Assembly (NCBI GenBank): GCA_014804695.1
Contig: JAAUZJ010000017.1
Coordinates: 1-64,000, forward strand
DNA length: 64,000 bases
Source: Lachnospiraceae bacterium
GTDB lineage: Bacteria > Bacillota > Clostridia > Lachnospirales > Lachnospiraceae
Direction of reading: 5' to 3'
Shown here one piece after another: positions 1-8,712 of this stretch (position 1 is its first letter; each line of letters opens with the position of its first letter). The position numbers and the translations under genes are program-made. Below the pieces are notes generated by a model. The model did not search any database and was not told where the DNA came from. It saw only the letters and a list, made by a program, of their open reading frames with translations.

Positions 1-258
1 AACGAGATCACAAACAACGACTTGGATTATCAGGAGATTGTCCGAAAATCCGACGTATACTTTGACGAGCTGGCAGCCCTGCAACTGCCGGAAGAAACCC
101 GGCTTCTTATTGACCGCTGCATCAGCGAACAGAACGCCCTTGGATCACGCTATGGGATGCTCGCTTACCAGCTCGGCTTTACCGACTGCAAAGAACTGTT
201 TTTAGAGAAAACAGGGTATGGCGGTTGTTACCCGGTCAACGCAGAACTGAGAGAATAG
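1..258 (+). CDS. hypothetical small protein, 5' end outside the window
   Basis: The frame is open back to base 1, so the visible 85 codons are the C-terminal part of a protein or nearly all of a small one. A TTG at 22 could start a 78-residue product but has no convincing ribosome site before it. The sequence is soluble and acidic, with no signal peptide, membrane segment or motif I can name. A strong hairpin follows the stop within 30 bases. Its position beside an IS200-type remnant suggests accessory DNA, but this is context only. I do not recognise the family. Confidence 0.5.
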   Translation, partial: NEITNNDLDYQEIVRKSDVYFDELAALQLPEETRLLIDRCISEQNALGSRYGMLAYQLGFTDCKELFLEKTGYGGCYPVNAELRE

Positions 259-287
259 CGTTTACACGCCCGCTGCCAAAGTAAAAT

Positions 288-349
288 AATATCCGCTAAA
301 AAGTATCTTTTTCATAAAATGCGCTATAAGATACTTTTTAGCGGATATT
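288..349 (+). terminator. strong hairpin terminator after the first ORF
   Basis: A perfect 22-bp inverted repeat (288-309 with 328-349) around an 18-base loop is followed by a T-rich stretch. The arms are AT-rich at the outside and contain the core ATCCGCTAAAAAGTATCTT. It lies 29 bases after the stop of the first ORF, so a Rho-independent terminator is the simplest reading. The unusual stem length would also fit the end of a mobile element. Confidence 0.75.
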
Positions 350-561
350 TTCTTATTCTCCAATCTTTCAAAGGGTGTGCATTTTTCCGGGCAAGGCCGC
401 CGCAATGCCAGAGGCATCAAAAAATTTATGCTTATCTATTCATGGAAATGTGGTGAGAGAAATAACAGGCAATGCGAGAAATCCCGCAAAATAAGCCTTT
501 TTCAAGCATTACAGAAAAATAGCCCTCTGAAACCAGAAGGCTTATGTTGTATGAAAGTTTG

Positions 562-891
562 CTACATTAGACAAAAATGCCTGTTACCAAACTTATACTT
601 TAAGTTTGCGTGTTTATCAAATATCATCAATGCACTTTTTCCTTTCAGATATCCCATAAATTGTGATACACTTAATTTAGGCGGTATACTTACCAGCATA
701 TGGACATGGTCTGGCATAAGATGTCCTTCCAATATTTCTACACCTTTGTATGCACATAGCTGTTTTAATATATCCCTTATACTTTCTTTGTATTGATTAT
801 ATATAATTTTTCTCCTATACTTAGGGGTGAACACTATGTGGTACTTACACATCCACTTGGTGTGTGCTAAACTATTCGCCTTATTGGCCAT
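562..891 (-). pseudogene. tnpA: IS200/IS605-type Y1 transposase, truncated before the catalytic tyrosine
   Basis: The product (109 residues from ATG 891, ribosome site AAAGGTG) matches the N-terminal part of IS200 TnpA: HTKWMCKYHIVFTPKYRRK near the start and the HUH metal site in PDHVHML around residue 65. Family members run to about 130-155 residues with a catalytic Tyr after the GNRHFW segment. Here the frame stops at GNRHFCLM, so the tyrosine helix is missing and the protein should not be able to transpose alone. An upstream in-frame GTG at 900 is less likely as a start because it lies in the end hairpin. This is probably a decayed copy that could still be moved by an intact relative elsewhere. 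Confidence 0.85.
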
Positions 892-892
892 T

Positions 893-957
893 AAAATCAC
901 CTTTCCTTTCGCTATATATTGGCTTGAACAACCTTATTATAGCGGAAAGGTGATTTT
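893..957. mobile_element. IS200-type end hairpin overlapping the tnpA ribosome site
   Basis: Bases 893-915 (AAAATCACCTTTCC, then CGCTATA after a 3-base bulge) pair with 938-956 (TATAGCGG, then AAAGGTGATTTT). The stem contains the AAAGGTG ribosome site of tnpA and ends in a T run on the + strand. IS200 elements characteristically have such a hairpin at the left end, which blocks outside transcription and represses transposase translation; that role is known for the family and inferred here. Confidence 0.6.
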
Positions 958-977
958 TTTGTATAACACACACCGCG

Positions 978-994
978 CACCCGCATAGCGGGTG
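978..994. mobile_element. small foldback hairpin, possible IS200 terminus
   Basis: A 7-bp stem CACCCGC/GCGGGTG closes a 3-base loop. Imperfect subterminal foldbacks like this are the structures recognised by Y1 transposases, and it lies just outside the tnpA end hairpin. No matching right-end foldback was identified downstream of the truncated gene, so the element limits are unknown. Confidence 0.4.
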
Positions 995-1037
995 GTTAAT
1001 ATTTCGCACGTTTTGCGTGTTCAACAGGGGCACGACC

Positions 1038-1077
1038 CATAAACAACGGTCAGCACGCTTCGCGAACTGCCCTTATG
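1038..1077. repeat. 40-bp dispersed repeat, copy A
   Basis: This segment begins CATAAACAACGGTCAG and ends GAACTGCCCTTATG. It recurs at 46672-46711 with a single mismatch (A versus C at the 17th base). The ends CATAA/TTATG and the inner GGTCAG/CTGCCC pair imperfectly, giving a bulged hairpin with TTCGCGAA in the loop. It is non-coding in both places and sits next to another palindrome each time. Confidence 0.8.
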
Positions 1078-1090
1078 TTAATCAAAATAC

Positions 1091-1119
1091 TGTTATTTTT
1101 TCATAACATATGCTACAAT
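1091..1119 (+). promoter_or_regulatory. candidate promoter of the GT2-GtrA gene
   Basis: An extended -10 (TGC then TACAAT, 1114-1119) is preceded at 17 bp by a weak -35 TGTTAT (1091-1096). It lies about 60 bases before the coding start. A palindrome GTGAAAAA/TTTTTCAC at 1141-1159 would fall in the 5' leader. Confidence 0.45.
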
Positions 1120-1175
1120 AGCACTATCGTGAATTATAGGGTGAAAAAAAATTTTTCACTCTCTGAGAGAAAGGC

Positions 1176-2255
1176 ATGGTTATTAGTATGAATGAATTTA
1201 TAAATAATATGTCTGTGATTCTGCCCTCCTACAAGCCGGATGAAAAACTTCTGGCTGTTCTGGAAGGATTGACTGGGAAGGGTTTTTGCGACGTTATCGT
1301 AGTAAACGATGGAAGCGGCAGCGATTTCGACACGCTTTTTGAGAAAGCTGGGGCTTTCCCTAACGTTACCGTGCTCACCCATCCGGAAAACCGGGGCAAG
1401 GGCTGCGCCCTGAAAACCGCGTTTTCTTATTGCATAGAAAACCGACCTTCATGCACAGGCGTCATCACCGTGGACGGCGACAACCAGCACCACCCCGACG
1501 ACATTTATGCATGCTGTCTGAAGCTGTCGGAAAATCCCGTTCAGATCGTGCTGGGTGCAAGAAACTTTTCCTCGGACGAGGTTCCTTTCCGCAGCCGCTT
1601 TGGCAATGTGATGACCCGCAGCGTCTTCCGCTTTGCATGCGGCATTCGGATCACGGATACCCAAACGGGCTTAAGAGCGATTCCCGCACCGTATCTTCCC
1701 CTAATGCTCGAAACCGCCGGGGAACGCTACGAATACGAAACCAACATGCTCTTAGAAATGAAGACTCACGAGATCCCTTTCACGGAAGTGACGATCCGCA
1801 CCATATATCTGGACGATAATGACTCTTCACATTTCAACCCGCTTAAAGATTCCATCAAGATCTACCGGACTATTTTTGCCTTTTTGGCAAGCTCCCTTAT
1901 GTCATCCCTGTTGGATATCGTCCTGTTTTTCCTGTTGATCAGTATTCTGACATACTTTATGCCGGACGGTGCATGGAACATAGTCATCGCCACCGCCGCC
2001 GCAAGGGTATGCTCCTCCCTGTTCAACTATATGCTCAACAGCAAAAAAGTATTTCGTTCCAAAAATAAAACTTCTCTGGCGCGTTACTACCTGCTCTGCC
2101 TCCTGCAGTTCGCAGCTTCCGCCGGTCTTGTCTCCCTGGCCGCCGCTTTGTTCCAGGCAGGCAACATCGGCAAAACCCTGATCAAGGCTATCGTAGATAC
2201 TGTGTTATTCTTAATCAGCTATCAAATACAACGGGAATGGGTCTTTAAAAAATGA
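1176..2255 (+). CDS. GT2 glycosyltransferase fused to a GtrA-like membrane domain
   Basis: The first ~220 residues are a GT-A fold: VVNDGS near residue 42 and the DGDNQHHPDD nucleotide-sugar/metal site near residue 100, as in dolichyl- or undecaprenyl-phosphate sugar synthases. From about residue 228 to the end are four hydrophobic segments of GtrA type, ending in the usual basic W-F-KK tail. Such fusions place a sugar on a polyprenyl-phosphate carrier and help flip it for wall or teichoic-acid decoration; the exact sugar is unknown. The ribosome site AGAAAGG is only 1 base from ATG 1176 and 13 from ATG 1188, so either start is possible. A hairpin at 2234-2263 ends the unit. Confidence 0.85.
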   Translation: MVISMNEFINNMSVILPSYKPDEKLLAVLEGLTGKGFCDVIVVNDGSGSDFDTLFEKAGAFPNVTVLTHPENRGKGCALKTAFSYCIENRPSCTGVITVDGDNQHHPDDIYACCLKLSENPVQIVLGARNFSSDEVPFRSRFGNVMTRSVFRFACGIRITDTQTGLRAIPAPYLPLMLETAGERYEYETNMLLEMKTHEIPFTEVTIRTIYLDDNDSSHFNPLKDSIKIYRTIFAFLASSLMSSLLDIVLFFLLISILTYFMPDGAWNIVIATAAARVCSSLFNYMLNSKKVFRSKNKTSLARYYLLCLLQFAASAGLVSLAAALFQAGNIGKTLIKAIVDTVLFLISYQIQREWVFKK

Positions 2256-2263
2256 CCCATTCC
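2234..2263 (+). terminator. hairpin overlapping the GT2-GtrA stop codon
   Basis: GGAATGGGTC (2234-2243) pairs perfectly with GACCCATTCC (2254-2263), followed by TTATTC. The left arm lies within the last codons of the gene. It is a plausible short terminator, also facing the convergent gene whose stop is at 2312. Confidence 0.6.
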
Positions 2264-2311
2264 TTATTCAAATTATGTAAACTAAATTCTGATTATGCAA
2301 AGCGAATCTAG

Positions 2312-3412
2312 CTATCCAAAAGCAATACCCGCCACTTTCCACTCACCGTCTATCTTTACAAAATAGACATGCATATCCGTGACCACGATCTCCGTCTTTT
2401 TTGAAAAATCTATATATATATGCTGTTCCAAGTACACCTGGGCAGAAAAGGCGTCATCCGAATATACTATGAATTCTGTTATCTCCTGGTTTTTAACCTC
2501 AGGCTTGCGATGGGCGTCATACCATTGCCTCTGAACCTGCTTGATACCAGCCAGGAGTGGGGATTTTGAGGGAAAATACTTGTCCAATGAGTTATATGCC
2601 AAATCGTTAGATACGTACATGGCATAATCCGTCATCATCTGTATCACATAATCCTCAACCTCTTCTTTGAGAAGCTCATTTCCTCCAAAGTCTGCCTTGT
2701 AACAGTGCTCTTTCTCATCGTAGATGATTTCCACAGGCTCTCCTGCTTCATTAGTGCCGTAAATCTCAGGTTCACCATAAAACTTCCCCAGATCATACTG
2801 GTTGTATGAGGGAATATGGGTGTAAGCCTCTAAATATTCTTCCGCAGTCCCACGAATCCCACTTTCTTCCAATGCATCCTCCGTCACCGTAATCCCGTTC
2901 ACCGTCACCGTCACCGTGGAAGGCGCAATCAACTCATACTCCTCTGTCGTCATAGGCAGCAGCTCGATACTTCCGATTTCCCATAGAGGCAGGCCGTAAG
3001 ACGCCGTCTCCGCCTTTTTCTTAAGCCGTACTATCGCAAAGGGTGTCTCGTCCGCAGTCACCACATACACCGGCCGCTCCTCAATATGTTCCCCCGCCTT
3101 CGTTCCGAAATCCATATCCTTTCCCACCAGGTAATCATTCAAATAAACCGTGAAATTTTCCCTGCTCTCAAAAGCTCCAAGCTCCACAGGCTCCGCCAGC
3201 TCCATTATCTGCGCTGCATCGTGGGCTGTAAATATCTCCATCACTTCATATTGGTACAATAATGGGCGCGTTTCATCATAAACCTTTTGATAATCTTTCA
3301 GAAAGCTGTAAAACCATGTCAAGGCAGCCGCCATAACCACAGTCAGCAAAACACTCCAGATTAGCAGAAATATCCAATATCCTCTTCCTTTTTTATTCTC
3401 CAGTGTCCTCAT
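2312..3412 (-). CDS. single-pass membrane protein of unknown function
   Basis: The protein is 366 residues. A basic N-terminus (to about residue 12) is followed by one strongly hydrophobic helix (about 13-35), and the rest is acidic and predicted to be extracytoplasmic. Two similar alpha+beta segments and a C-terminal stretch with SNF2-like or NTF2-like spacing (VYFVKIDGEWKVAGIAFG, near the end) suggest NTF2-like folds, but I cannot name a family. The start ATG 3412 follows AGGAG. It lies 9 bases after the NAGPA gene, so the two are translated as a unit and may share a role at the cell surface. Confidence 0.6.
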   Translation of the reverse strand: MRTLENKKGRGYWIFLLIWSVLLTVVMAAALTWFYSFLKDYQKVYDETRPLLYQYEVMEIFTAHDAAQIMELAEPVELGAFESRENFTVYLNDYLVGKDMDFGTKAGEHIEERPVYVVTADETPFAIVRLKKKAETASYGLPLWEIGSIELLPMTTEEYELIAPSTVTVTVNGITVTEDALEESGIRGTAEEYLEAYTHIPSYNQYDLGKFYGEPEIYGTNEAGEPVEIIYDEKEHCYKADFGGNELLKEEVEDYVIQMMTDYAMYVSNDLAYNSLDKYFPSKSPLLAGIKQVQRQWYDAHRKPEVKNQEITEFIVYSDDAFSAQVYLEQHIYIDFSKKTEIVVTDMHVYFVKIDGEWKVAGIAFG

Positions 3413-3421
3413 CGTAATCTC

Positions 3422-4414
3422 CTATCTTTCCACAACAAAAGCCGTCGGCATATCTCTTGCACCTTTGATAGAACAATTATTTAAAATCTCTTCACCCTCG
3501 TATGCCATGGACGAAGACATTCCTCCGTCCAGATTCGCCGCGTTGACCGCCCCAAAATCCAGCATTATCTCTATCAAATCCAGATATGTAGCACCCATTG
3601 AAGCCGTCTGCCTTCCTTCAATTACCAACAAAAGTACTGCGCCGTCTGCTCTCTGCCCAATGGCGGTCCTGGGATTCAATCCACCTCCCGTACCGACAGC
3701 CGTAACCGCCTCGCCGTTCACCACCAGTGCAGGACCAAAAGTTACCGCATCCCGAAAACCCATGTCTATGGCTTTCTGTCCCGTCATCGTCCCACAGATA
3801 AACACATTGTTCTTATCAAAACCATAGATATTGTAGGTCTGATCCGGCTCACCGTACACCAGTTCACCCTCCGAAAAGACAATGCCTTCCGGCTGGCCAC
3901 CCTTGCCAAAACCATTTTCATCATTGTAACGCCCACCGTTGATGCCAGCGATAGCGTCATACTTGTCCATGATCTCCAGAAGAGTCAACCCAGCCTTGTT
4001 CTTATCAAAACCATCACAAATGCCCACTTTCACTCTTGAAGGATCCTTGACTATCATCATCTTACCCTTGTAAAGAGCGCCTTTCACATCCACAATCTCA
4101 ATGTCCACACTCTCTTCGTCCGTCTCTCCAAAATCTTCGGTAAAATCAAAAAGCTGCGTATCCGTGCTGATCTCACCAACCTCAATAACATTGGTATCCA
4201 CGATATTTGCCACCTCTTGATCGGTAAGAAAAATATCCGCAAGAAATCCCGCCGCGCTGGTCTCCCTCACCGATGTTACAAAGAGATTTCTGATCTGCTC
4301 AGACGGTCCTTTGGAGATCATATAGATCATCACAAGAAATCCCGCCAGCAAAAGAATAAGCGTCACAAATAGCCACAACAAAAACTTTCCGGTTATCATC
4401 ATAAATTTTTTCAT
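3422..4414 (-). CDS. phosphodiester glycosidase (NAGPA-domain) membrane protein
   Basis: A 330-residue protein with an N-terminal membrane anchor (about residues 9-33) and a NAGPA domain from about residue 110 to the end. Family motifs are visible: AGINGGRYND near residue 157, LNPRTAIG near 250 and NLDGGMSSSM near 295. NAGPA enzymes split N-acetylglucosamine-1-phosphodiesters; bacterial members act outside the membrane on wall or capsule glycans. The region between anchor and domain is very acidic. The ribosome site is AGAGGA before ATG 4414. It is the first gene of a two-gene unit with the 366-residue membrane protein. Confidence 0.85.
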   Translation of the reverse strand: MKKFMMITGKFLLWLFVTLILLLAGFLVMIYMISKGPSEQIRNLFVTSVRETSAAGFLADIFLTDQEVANIVDTNVIEVGEISTDTQLFDFTEDFGETDEESVDIEIVDVKGALYKGKMMIVKDPSRVKVGICDGFDKNKAGLTLLEIMDKYDAIAGINGGRYNDENGFGKGGQPEGIVFSEGELVYGEPDQTYNIYGFDKNNVFICGTMTGQKAIDMGFRDAVTFGPALVVNGEAVTAVGTGGGLNPRTAIGQRADGAVLLLVIEGRQTASMGATYLDLIEIMLDFGAVNAANLDGGMSSSMAYEGEEILNNCSIKGARDMPTAFVVER

Positions 4415-4439
4415 AAGTCACATTCCTCTTTTACAAAAT

Positions 4440-5393
4440 CTAACGTATCAAATATACAAAATAAGCCGCATAGCATATTAAAAGTATTACACCGCCATGA
4501 CGCTTAAGCTTTTTGGTTCTGATCACACACAACCATAATAATATTGCGGTCGCAATACATACGATCGTATCCACAATAAACTTACTTTCATAAATAACTG
4601 GTGTTATTGTTCCTGCAATACCCACTACAAACAGAATATTAAATAGATTGCTTCCTACTATATTTCCAACAGCAATATCCGCCTTTCCTTTTATAGCTGC
4701 CGTAGCAGAAGTTACAAGTTCAGGTAATGAAGTTCCAAAAGCTACTATGGTCAAACCTATGATTCTCTCATCCATTCCGAACATTGATGCAAGTATTGAT
4801 GCCGCATCTACTGTAATATCGCTGCCCCATACTATCATTAATCCGCCCGCAACAATAAATAACACAAGTAACGCAATGCTGTCCTTTTTTTCATTCTCTT
4901 CTGCTTCATCTTCCGCGGCCTGCTGTTCATTTTTTGTCATCTTTAACAAATACAAAAGATAGCACACCATTCCTGCAAGCAGAATAATACCGTCTAGTCT
5001 TGCTACCGTTCCATCATAAAGACCCAAAAACGCCAACAGAACTGAGGCCCCTATAACCATGGGTATCTCATACTTAATAGTGGACATCTGGACTGCTAAT
5101 GGTGAAATAACTGATGTTATTCCAAGTATGAGTAAAATATTCATTATATTACTTCCAAGTACGTTTCCAATTGTAATTTCCGCACTGCCTTTTAAAGCTG
5201 CGGAAGTACTGACGGCCGCTTCCGGAAGGCTGGTGCCCATTGCCACTATTGTCAAACCAATGACAAGCTGAGGTATACCGAATCTCTCCGCCACTTTACT
5301 TGCCCCGTCCACAAAAAGATCGGCTCCCTTCACCAACATTACAAAACCTACTACTAATAAAAACAACTGTAATAATACCTGTACTACCTGCAT
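4440..5393 (-). CDS. calcium/sodium antiporter, YrbG/CaxA type
   Basis: The protein is 317 residues with about ten hydrophobic segments. It has the two inverted alpha-repeats of the Na+/Ca2+ exchanger family: GTSLPEAAVSTSAA with GSNIMNILL in the first half and GTSLPELVTSATAA with GSNLFNILF in the second. Glu in each GTSLPE is the ion ligand. An acidic loop (QQAAEDEAEENEKKD, around residue 160) separates the halves, as usual. The start follows GGAGGG. An 18-bp palindrome at 5413-5430, also found upstream of the reductase gene near 13.0 kb, suggests shared control. Confidence 0.92.
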   Translation of the reverse strand: MQVVQVLLQLFLLVVGFVMLVKGADLFVDGASKVAERFGIPQLVIGLTIVAMGTSLPEAAVSTSAALKGSAEITIGNVLGSNIMNILLILGITSVISPLAVQMSTIKYEIPMVIGASVLLAFLGLYDGTVARLDGIILLAGMVCYLLYLLKMTKNEQQAAEDEAEENEKKDSIALLVLFIVAGGLMIVWGSDITVDAASILASMFGMDERIIGLTIVAFGTSLPELVTSATAAIKGKADIAVGNIVGSNLFNILFVVGIAGTITPVIYESKFIVDTIVCIATAILLWLCVIRTKKLKRHGGVILLICYAAYFVYLIR

Positions 5394-5412
5394 TTATCCG
5401 CCCTCCATTTTT

Positions 5413-5430
5413 ATTAAATCTAGATTTAAT
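5413..5430. promoter_or_regulatory. palindromic operator candidate, copy 1
   Basis: ATTAAATCTAGATTTAAT has perfect 8-bp arms around TA. It lies 20 bases upstream of the exchanger start, where it would overlap the -10/+1 region. The same arms with centre CA occur at 13028-13045 upstream of the flavodoxin-fold reductase gene. Binding by a dimeric regulator (MarR, TetR or ArsR type) is inferred. Confidence 0.5.
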
Positions 5431-5450
5431 ATATTTAAATATTATTTAGG

Positions 5451-6869
5451 TTAATGTATTTTTGCCAGGCTTTCCTTAGAAAGCATTTTATTTATATTAC
5501 ACACAAAAAGAAGTGTCGCTGTACTTGCCGAAATTATATCCGAAATCGGTTCCGAATAATATACTCCCATTACTCCGAAAAAGTGCGGCAATATAATAGC
5601 AAGTGGTATCAAAAGAATAATCTTTCTCAAAACCGCAATAAAAAGAGAGATTTTCGCCTGTCCCAAAGCTAAGAACGTAGGCTGGATCCCATTCTGCAGT
5701 CCAAATATCCCCAGCCCGAACGTAAATACCGGCATTGTTTGTCCAACTAAGGCTATTAACTTTGCATCATCTGTAAAGAACGACGCGTACCACTGCGGAA
5801 ACAACATTGTAGACGCGGTTGCGATCATCATGAAAACAAAACATATTCCTATTATCCACCGGTAAACCTCTCTAACCCTTGCAAAGTTGCCCGCACCGTA
5901 ATTATAACTTACAATAGGCGCCATTCCCTGGGTAAAGCCACTTATTGGCGCCGAAAAGATCTGCATAACGCTCTGCATGATCGTAAGCGAACCCACATAC
6001 AAATCCCCGCCATAAGACTGTAAGCCATGATTCAGTACAATACTTATAAAACTTTCGGTCGCCCGCATTATAAACGGCGAAATCCCAAGCGAAAAAATAC
6101 TGATAATTATACCTTTTTCAAGTTTCATGCAACTGCGTCTTATTCTCAGCGTAGTGTTTTTCCCGGTTAAAAAGCCCACTACCCATATAGCGCTTAAGGC
6201 CTGTGAAATAACAGTCGCTATTGCTGCTCCTTTAACTCCCAGACCAAATGCAAAAATAAAAATCGGATCTAAAATAATATTGGCTATGGCGCCAATCAAT
6301 ACGGACAGCATAGCAATCTTGGACTGACTCTGGCAAATTATAAATGCATTTAAACCAAGTGACAGCTCTACAAAGATTGTCCCGATTAAATAAATCGAGA
6401 TATAAGAAACCGCATAGCCTATTGTATCATTGCTTGCTCCAAACATAAATAACAATGGTTTTTGAAAAGCATAAAAAAATGCCATCAGAATAAACGTGCA
6501 TATAATCAAGAAAGTAACGCTGTTTCCGAGAATCTTCTCCGCATGTTCCCTGTCTTTTTTCCCAAGCCAGATCGCGGCAAGCGGCGCCGCACCATTACTT
6601 ATAAATGCCGAAAATGCAGAAATAAATACGGTAATGCAGAAAGTCACTCCCACTCCTGTAAGGGCTGCCGCTCCGACTCCTTTCATATGTCCTATATATA
6701 TGCGGTCTATTATGCTGTATAAAATATTGATAAGCTGTGCCAATACCGAAGGAAGCGCCATGCTTGCAATTAAAGAAGCAATGGAAGCGGACGCCATCCG
6801 CTCCTCTCTGGACATTGCTGCGTATTTTTCGTTGTTATTACTTTTTATATCGCTCGTTATTTTATTCAT
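5451..6869 (-). CDS. MATE-family multidrug/metabolite efflux transporter
   Basis: About 472 residues and twelve hydrophobic helices in two homologous halves. MATE signatures are seen: PSVLAQLINILYSIIDRIYIGH near the N-terminus, GAAPLAAIWLGKKD after helix 2 and GFTQGMAPIVSYNYGA in the second half. It exports cationic compounds using a Na+ or H+ gradient. ATG 6869 is chosen because AGGA lies 9 bases before it; an upstream frame back to 6920 adds an isoleucine-rich stretch without a ribosome site. It is 58 bases upstream of the exchanger start, and the 18-bp palindrome lies between them. Confidence 0.9.
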   Translation of the reverse strand: MNKITSDIKSNNNEKYAAMSREERMASASIASLIASMALPSVLAQLINILYSIIDRIYIGHMKGVGAAALTGVGVTFCITVFISAFSAFISNGAAPLAAIWLGKKDREHAEKILGNSVTFLIICTFILMAFFYAFQKPLLFMFGASNDTIGYAVSYISIYLIGTIFVELSLGLNAFIICQSQSKIAMLSVLIGAIANIILDPIFIFAFGLGVKGAAIATVISQALSAIWVVGFLTGKNTTLRIRRSCMKLEKGIIISIFSLGISPFIMRATESFISIVLNHGLQSYGGDLYVGSLTIMQSVMQIFSAPISGFTQGMAPIVSYNYGAGNFARVREVYRWIIGICFVFMMIATASTMLFPQWYASFFTDDAKLIALVGQTMPVFTFGLGIFGLQNGIQPTFLALGQAKISLFIAVLRKIILLIPLAIILPHFFGVMGVYYSEPISDIISASTATLLFVCNINKMLSKESLAKIH

Positions 6870-6942
6870 TTGGACATGTCCTATGCTTTTTATAATGATG
6901 ATTATAATATTGTATATCATTATTTCGGATATGTCTATTTAA

Positions 6943-7487
6943 TTTATAAATTAATGCCAAGTCTTAGGGCTGACTATTGACTGTGCGAATAAGTAAAATA
7001 TAAAAGATGATGAATTGAAGATATGTGAAGAGTGAATGTGGCAATTTTAAAGGCTTTGACGAATATTAAGTTTAAATTTAACATTCTAAAAATTTAATTA
7101 AGGTAGGTGAAACGCAAATTTCAATAAGGCATCACACAATAATATGATGTGTTTTTTTCTCCGGCAGGGCAACACTGATTATACTTGTAACTTCTTCCTA
7201 TAAACCTTTATATACGTTCTCTTTAACTACCGCTTTTTCCGCCTTTATATAGGTACCATAAAATAACATTTGTATTTTAAAAGACATATGAAAATTTATA
7301 CTAAATTTTATTTTTAATTATGCTACAATATTAACAGCGGTACATATAAAATCTTTTCTCCCTATTCGGAGTTGTGTATTCGTTTAAAAAAATTATATTG
7401 CCAAACTGGAGATTGTTTGGAATGGTAATTTCCTTTTTATGAGTAAGACGAATTTAATTAGATAATTTATGGGAGATATACGGACAT
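6943..7487. other. 545-bp AT-rich intergenic region
   Basis: No convincing ORF or repeat was found. A TGC-TACAAT extended -10 at 7324-7329 could drive the acetyltransferase, although its -35 is poor and the leader would be long. A weak hairpin (CATCA 7131-7135 with TGATG 7146-7150) precedes a T7 run. Confidence 0.4.
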
Positions 7488-7928
7488 ATGGATTTAGTAA
7501 AATGGAACATATCCAATAAAAATGAAATAAAAAGCTTTTTTAAAGAGGTATTTACAAAAGAACCTTGGAACGATGACTGGAGTAATGAGGAACAACTGGA
7601 GAACTATGTTGTTGATTTAATTGGAAATAAAAATTCATTAACATTAGCATATTTTGACAGTGATAAGTTAGTTGCACTTGCTATGGGGCATATAAGACAT
7701 TGGTATTCTGCAACAGAATATTATATTGATGAATTATGTGTTAAAACCCAACTGCAAGGACAAGGTATCGGTGGAAAGTTTATCGATGCCATTGAAGAGT
7801 ATCTTAGGAAACATGATATTAGAGCAATATTCCTATTAACTGAAAAAGATGTGCCGGCATATGCTTTTTACAAAAAGCATGGGTTTGAGGAGCATGAAAA
7901 CAATGTAACATTTGCTAAATGGTTATGA
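7488..7928 (+). CDS. GNAT-family N-acetyltransferase
   Basis: This 146-residue single-domain GNAT protein has the acetyl-CoA loop QLQGQGIGGKF at about residues 85-96 and the C-terminal AYAFYKKHGFEEHE motif of the family. The YYIDELCV strand before the loop resembles small aminoglycoside 6'-acetyltransferase-like GNATs, but that is not enough to name a substrate. The gene stands alone behind a long AT-rich leader; GGGAG lies upstream of ATG 7488. A+T content is higher than in the neighbours, which may indicate transfer. Confidence 0.85.
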   Translation: MDLVKWNISNKNEIKSFFKEVFTKEPWNDDWSNEEQLENYVVDLIGNKNSLTLAYFDSDKLVALAMGHIRHWYSATEYYIDELCVKTQLQGQGIGGKFIDAIEEYLRKHDIRAIFLLTEKDVPAYAFYKKHGFEEHENNVTFAKWL

Positions 7929-8073
7929 CAGCTATTATTGCTGCCAAAGATATTATGGAACTCTATTAACGTACTTGATAGGCTCCCATCTATAGTGTAG
8001 TTAATAGGAACACTTTTCTAAAAGTGAGAAGCTACAAATGAAATAATAAAAAAATTATTGGAGGCAAATGAGG

Positions 8074-8577
8074 ATGGAAATACGACATTCAACCGAAGAA
8101 GATTTTCAACAGATTATGAAGATATACGAATATGCCAGACATTTTATGGCAGAGCATGGCAATCCCAATCAATGGGGGCCGACAAACTGGCCGCCGGAAG
8201 AGTTGATTCATTCCGATATTGCAGCCGGCAACAGCTATGTTTGTACATATGAAGATAAGATTGTGGGTACATTTTTCTTTAATAAGGGCAAAGACATTGA
8301 GCCGACCTATGATACTATCGAAAATGGTGCATGGCTGGATGACAGTCCTTATGCCGTTATACACAGACTTGCAGGTGACGGCAGCGTAAAAGGCATCGGC
8401 AGTTTCTGCATCAAATGGGCACTCAGCCAATGCCCCCACTTGCGTATGGATACACATGGAGATAATATTGTTATGCAGAATTTACTACAAAAAAACGGGC
8501 TAACCCATTGTGGAACAATTTATGTTGAAGAAGACTCATATCCAAGGCTCGCATATGAAAAGGTCAACACCGTCTAG
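8074..8577 (+). CDS. GNAT-family N-acetyltransferase
   Basis: A 167-residue acetyltransferase. The HRLAGDGSVKGIGSFCIKWA segment (about residues 92-111) is a variant CoA-binding loop, and DTHGDNIVMQNLLQKNGLTHCGTIYV is the typical C-terminal half of YjdJ-like GNATs. Substrate unknown. ATG 8074 is 9 bases from GGAGG (8060-8064). ATG 8068 is only 3 bases away and is less likely. The gene follows the other GNAT gene at 7488 in the same direction, but 145 bases separate them, so cotranscription is uncertain. Confidence 0.85.
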   Translation: MEIRHSTEEDFQQIMKIYEYARHFMAEHGNPNQWGPTNWPPEELIHSDIAAGNSYVCTYEDKIVGTFFFNKGKDIEPTYDTIENGAWLDDSPYAVIHRLAGDGSVKGIGSFCIKWALSQCPHLRMDTHGDNIVMQNLLQKNGLTHCGTIYVEEDSYPRLAYEKVNTV

Positions 8578-8712
8578 CACACAAAGCAACATTTACCACT
8601 TCAAAATAGACCAATGCAAAAAGCAACACTGATTGCAATCAAGTTCCGTATATGCTATTATTTTTAAAGCTAATATTAAGAAACATTACATGTGGGAAAG
8701 GACCGTATAATC

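Noticed and set aside
377..796. 139-codon open frame on the + strand over the transposase
   Set aside because: It is antisense to tnpA, Cys-rich without any motif, and has no ribosome site.
7131..7156. Terminator in the 6.9-7.5 kb spacer
   Set aside because: Only a 5-bp stem precedes the T run, and no gene ends nearby on that strand.
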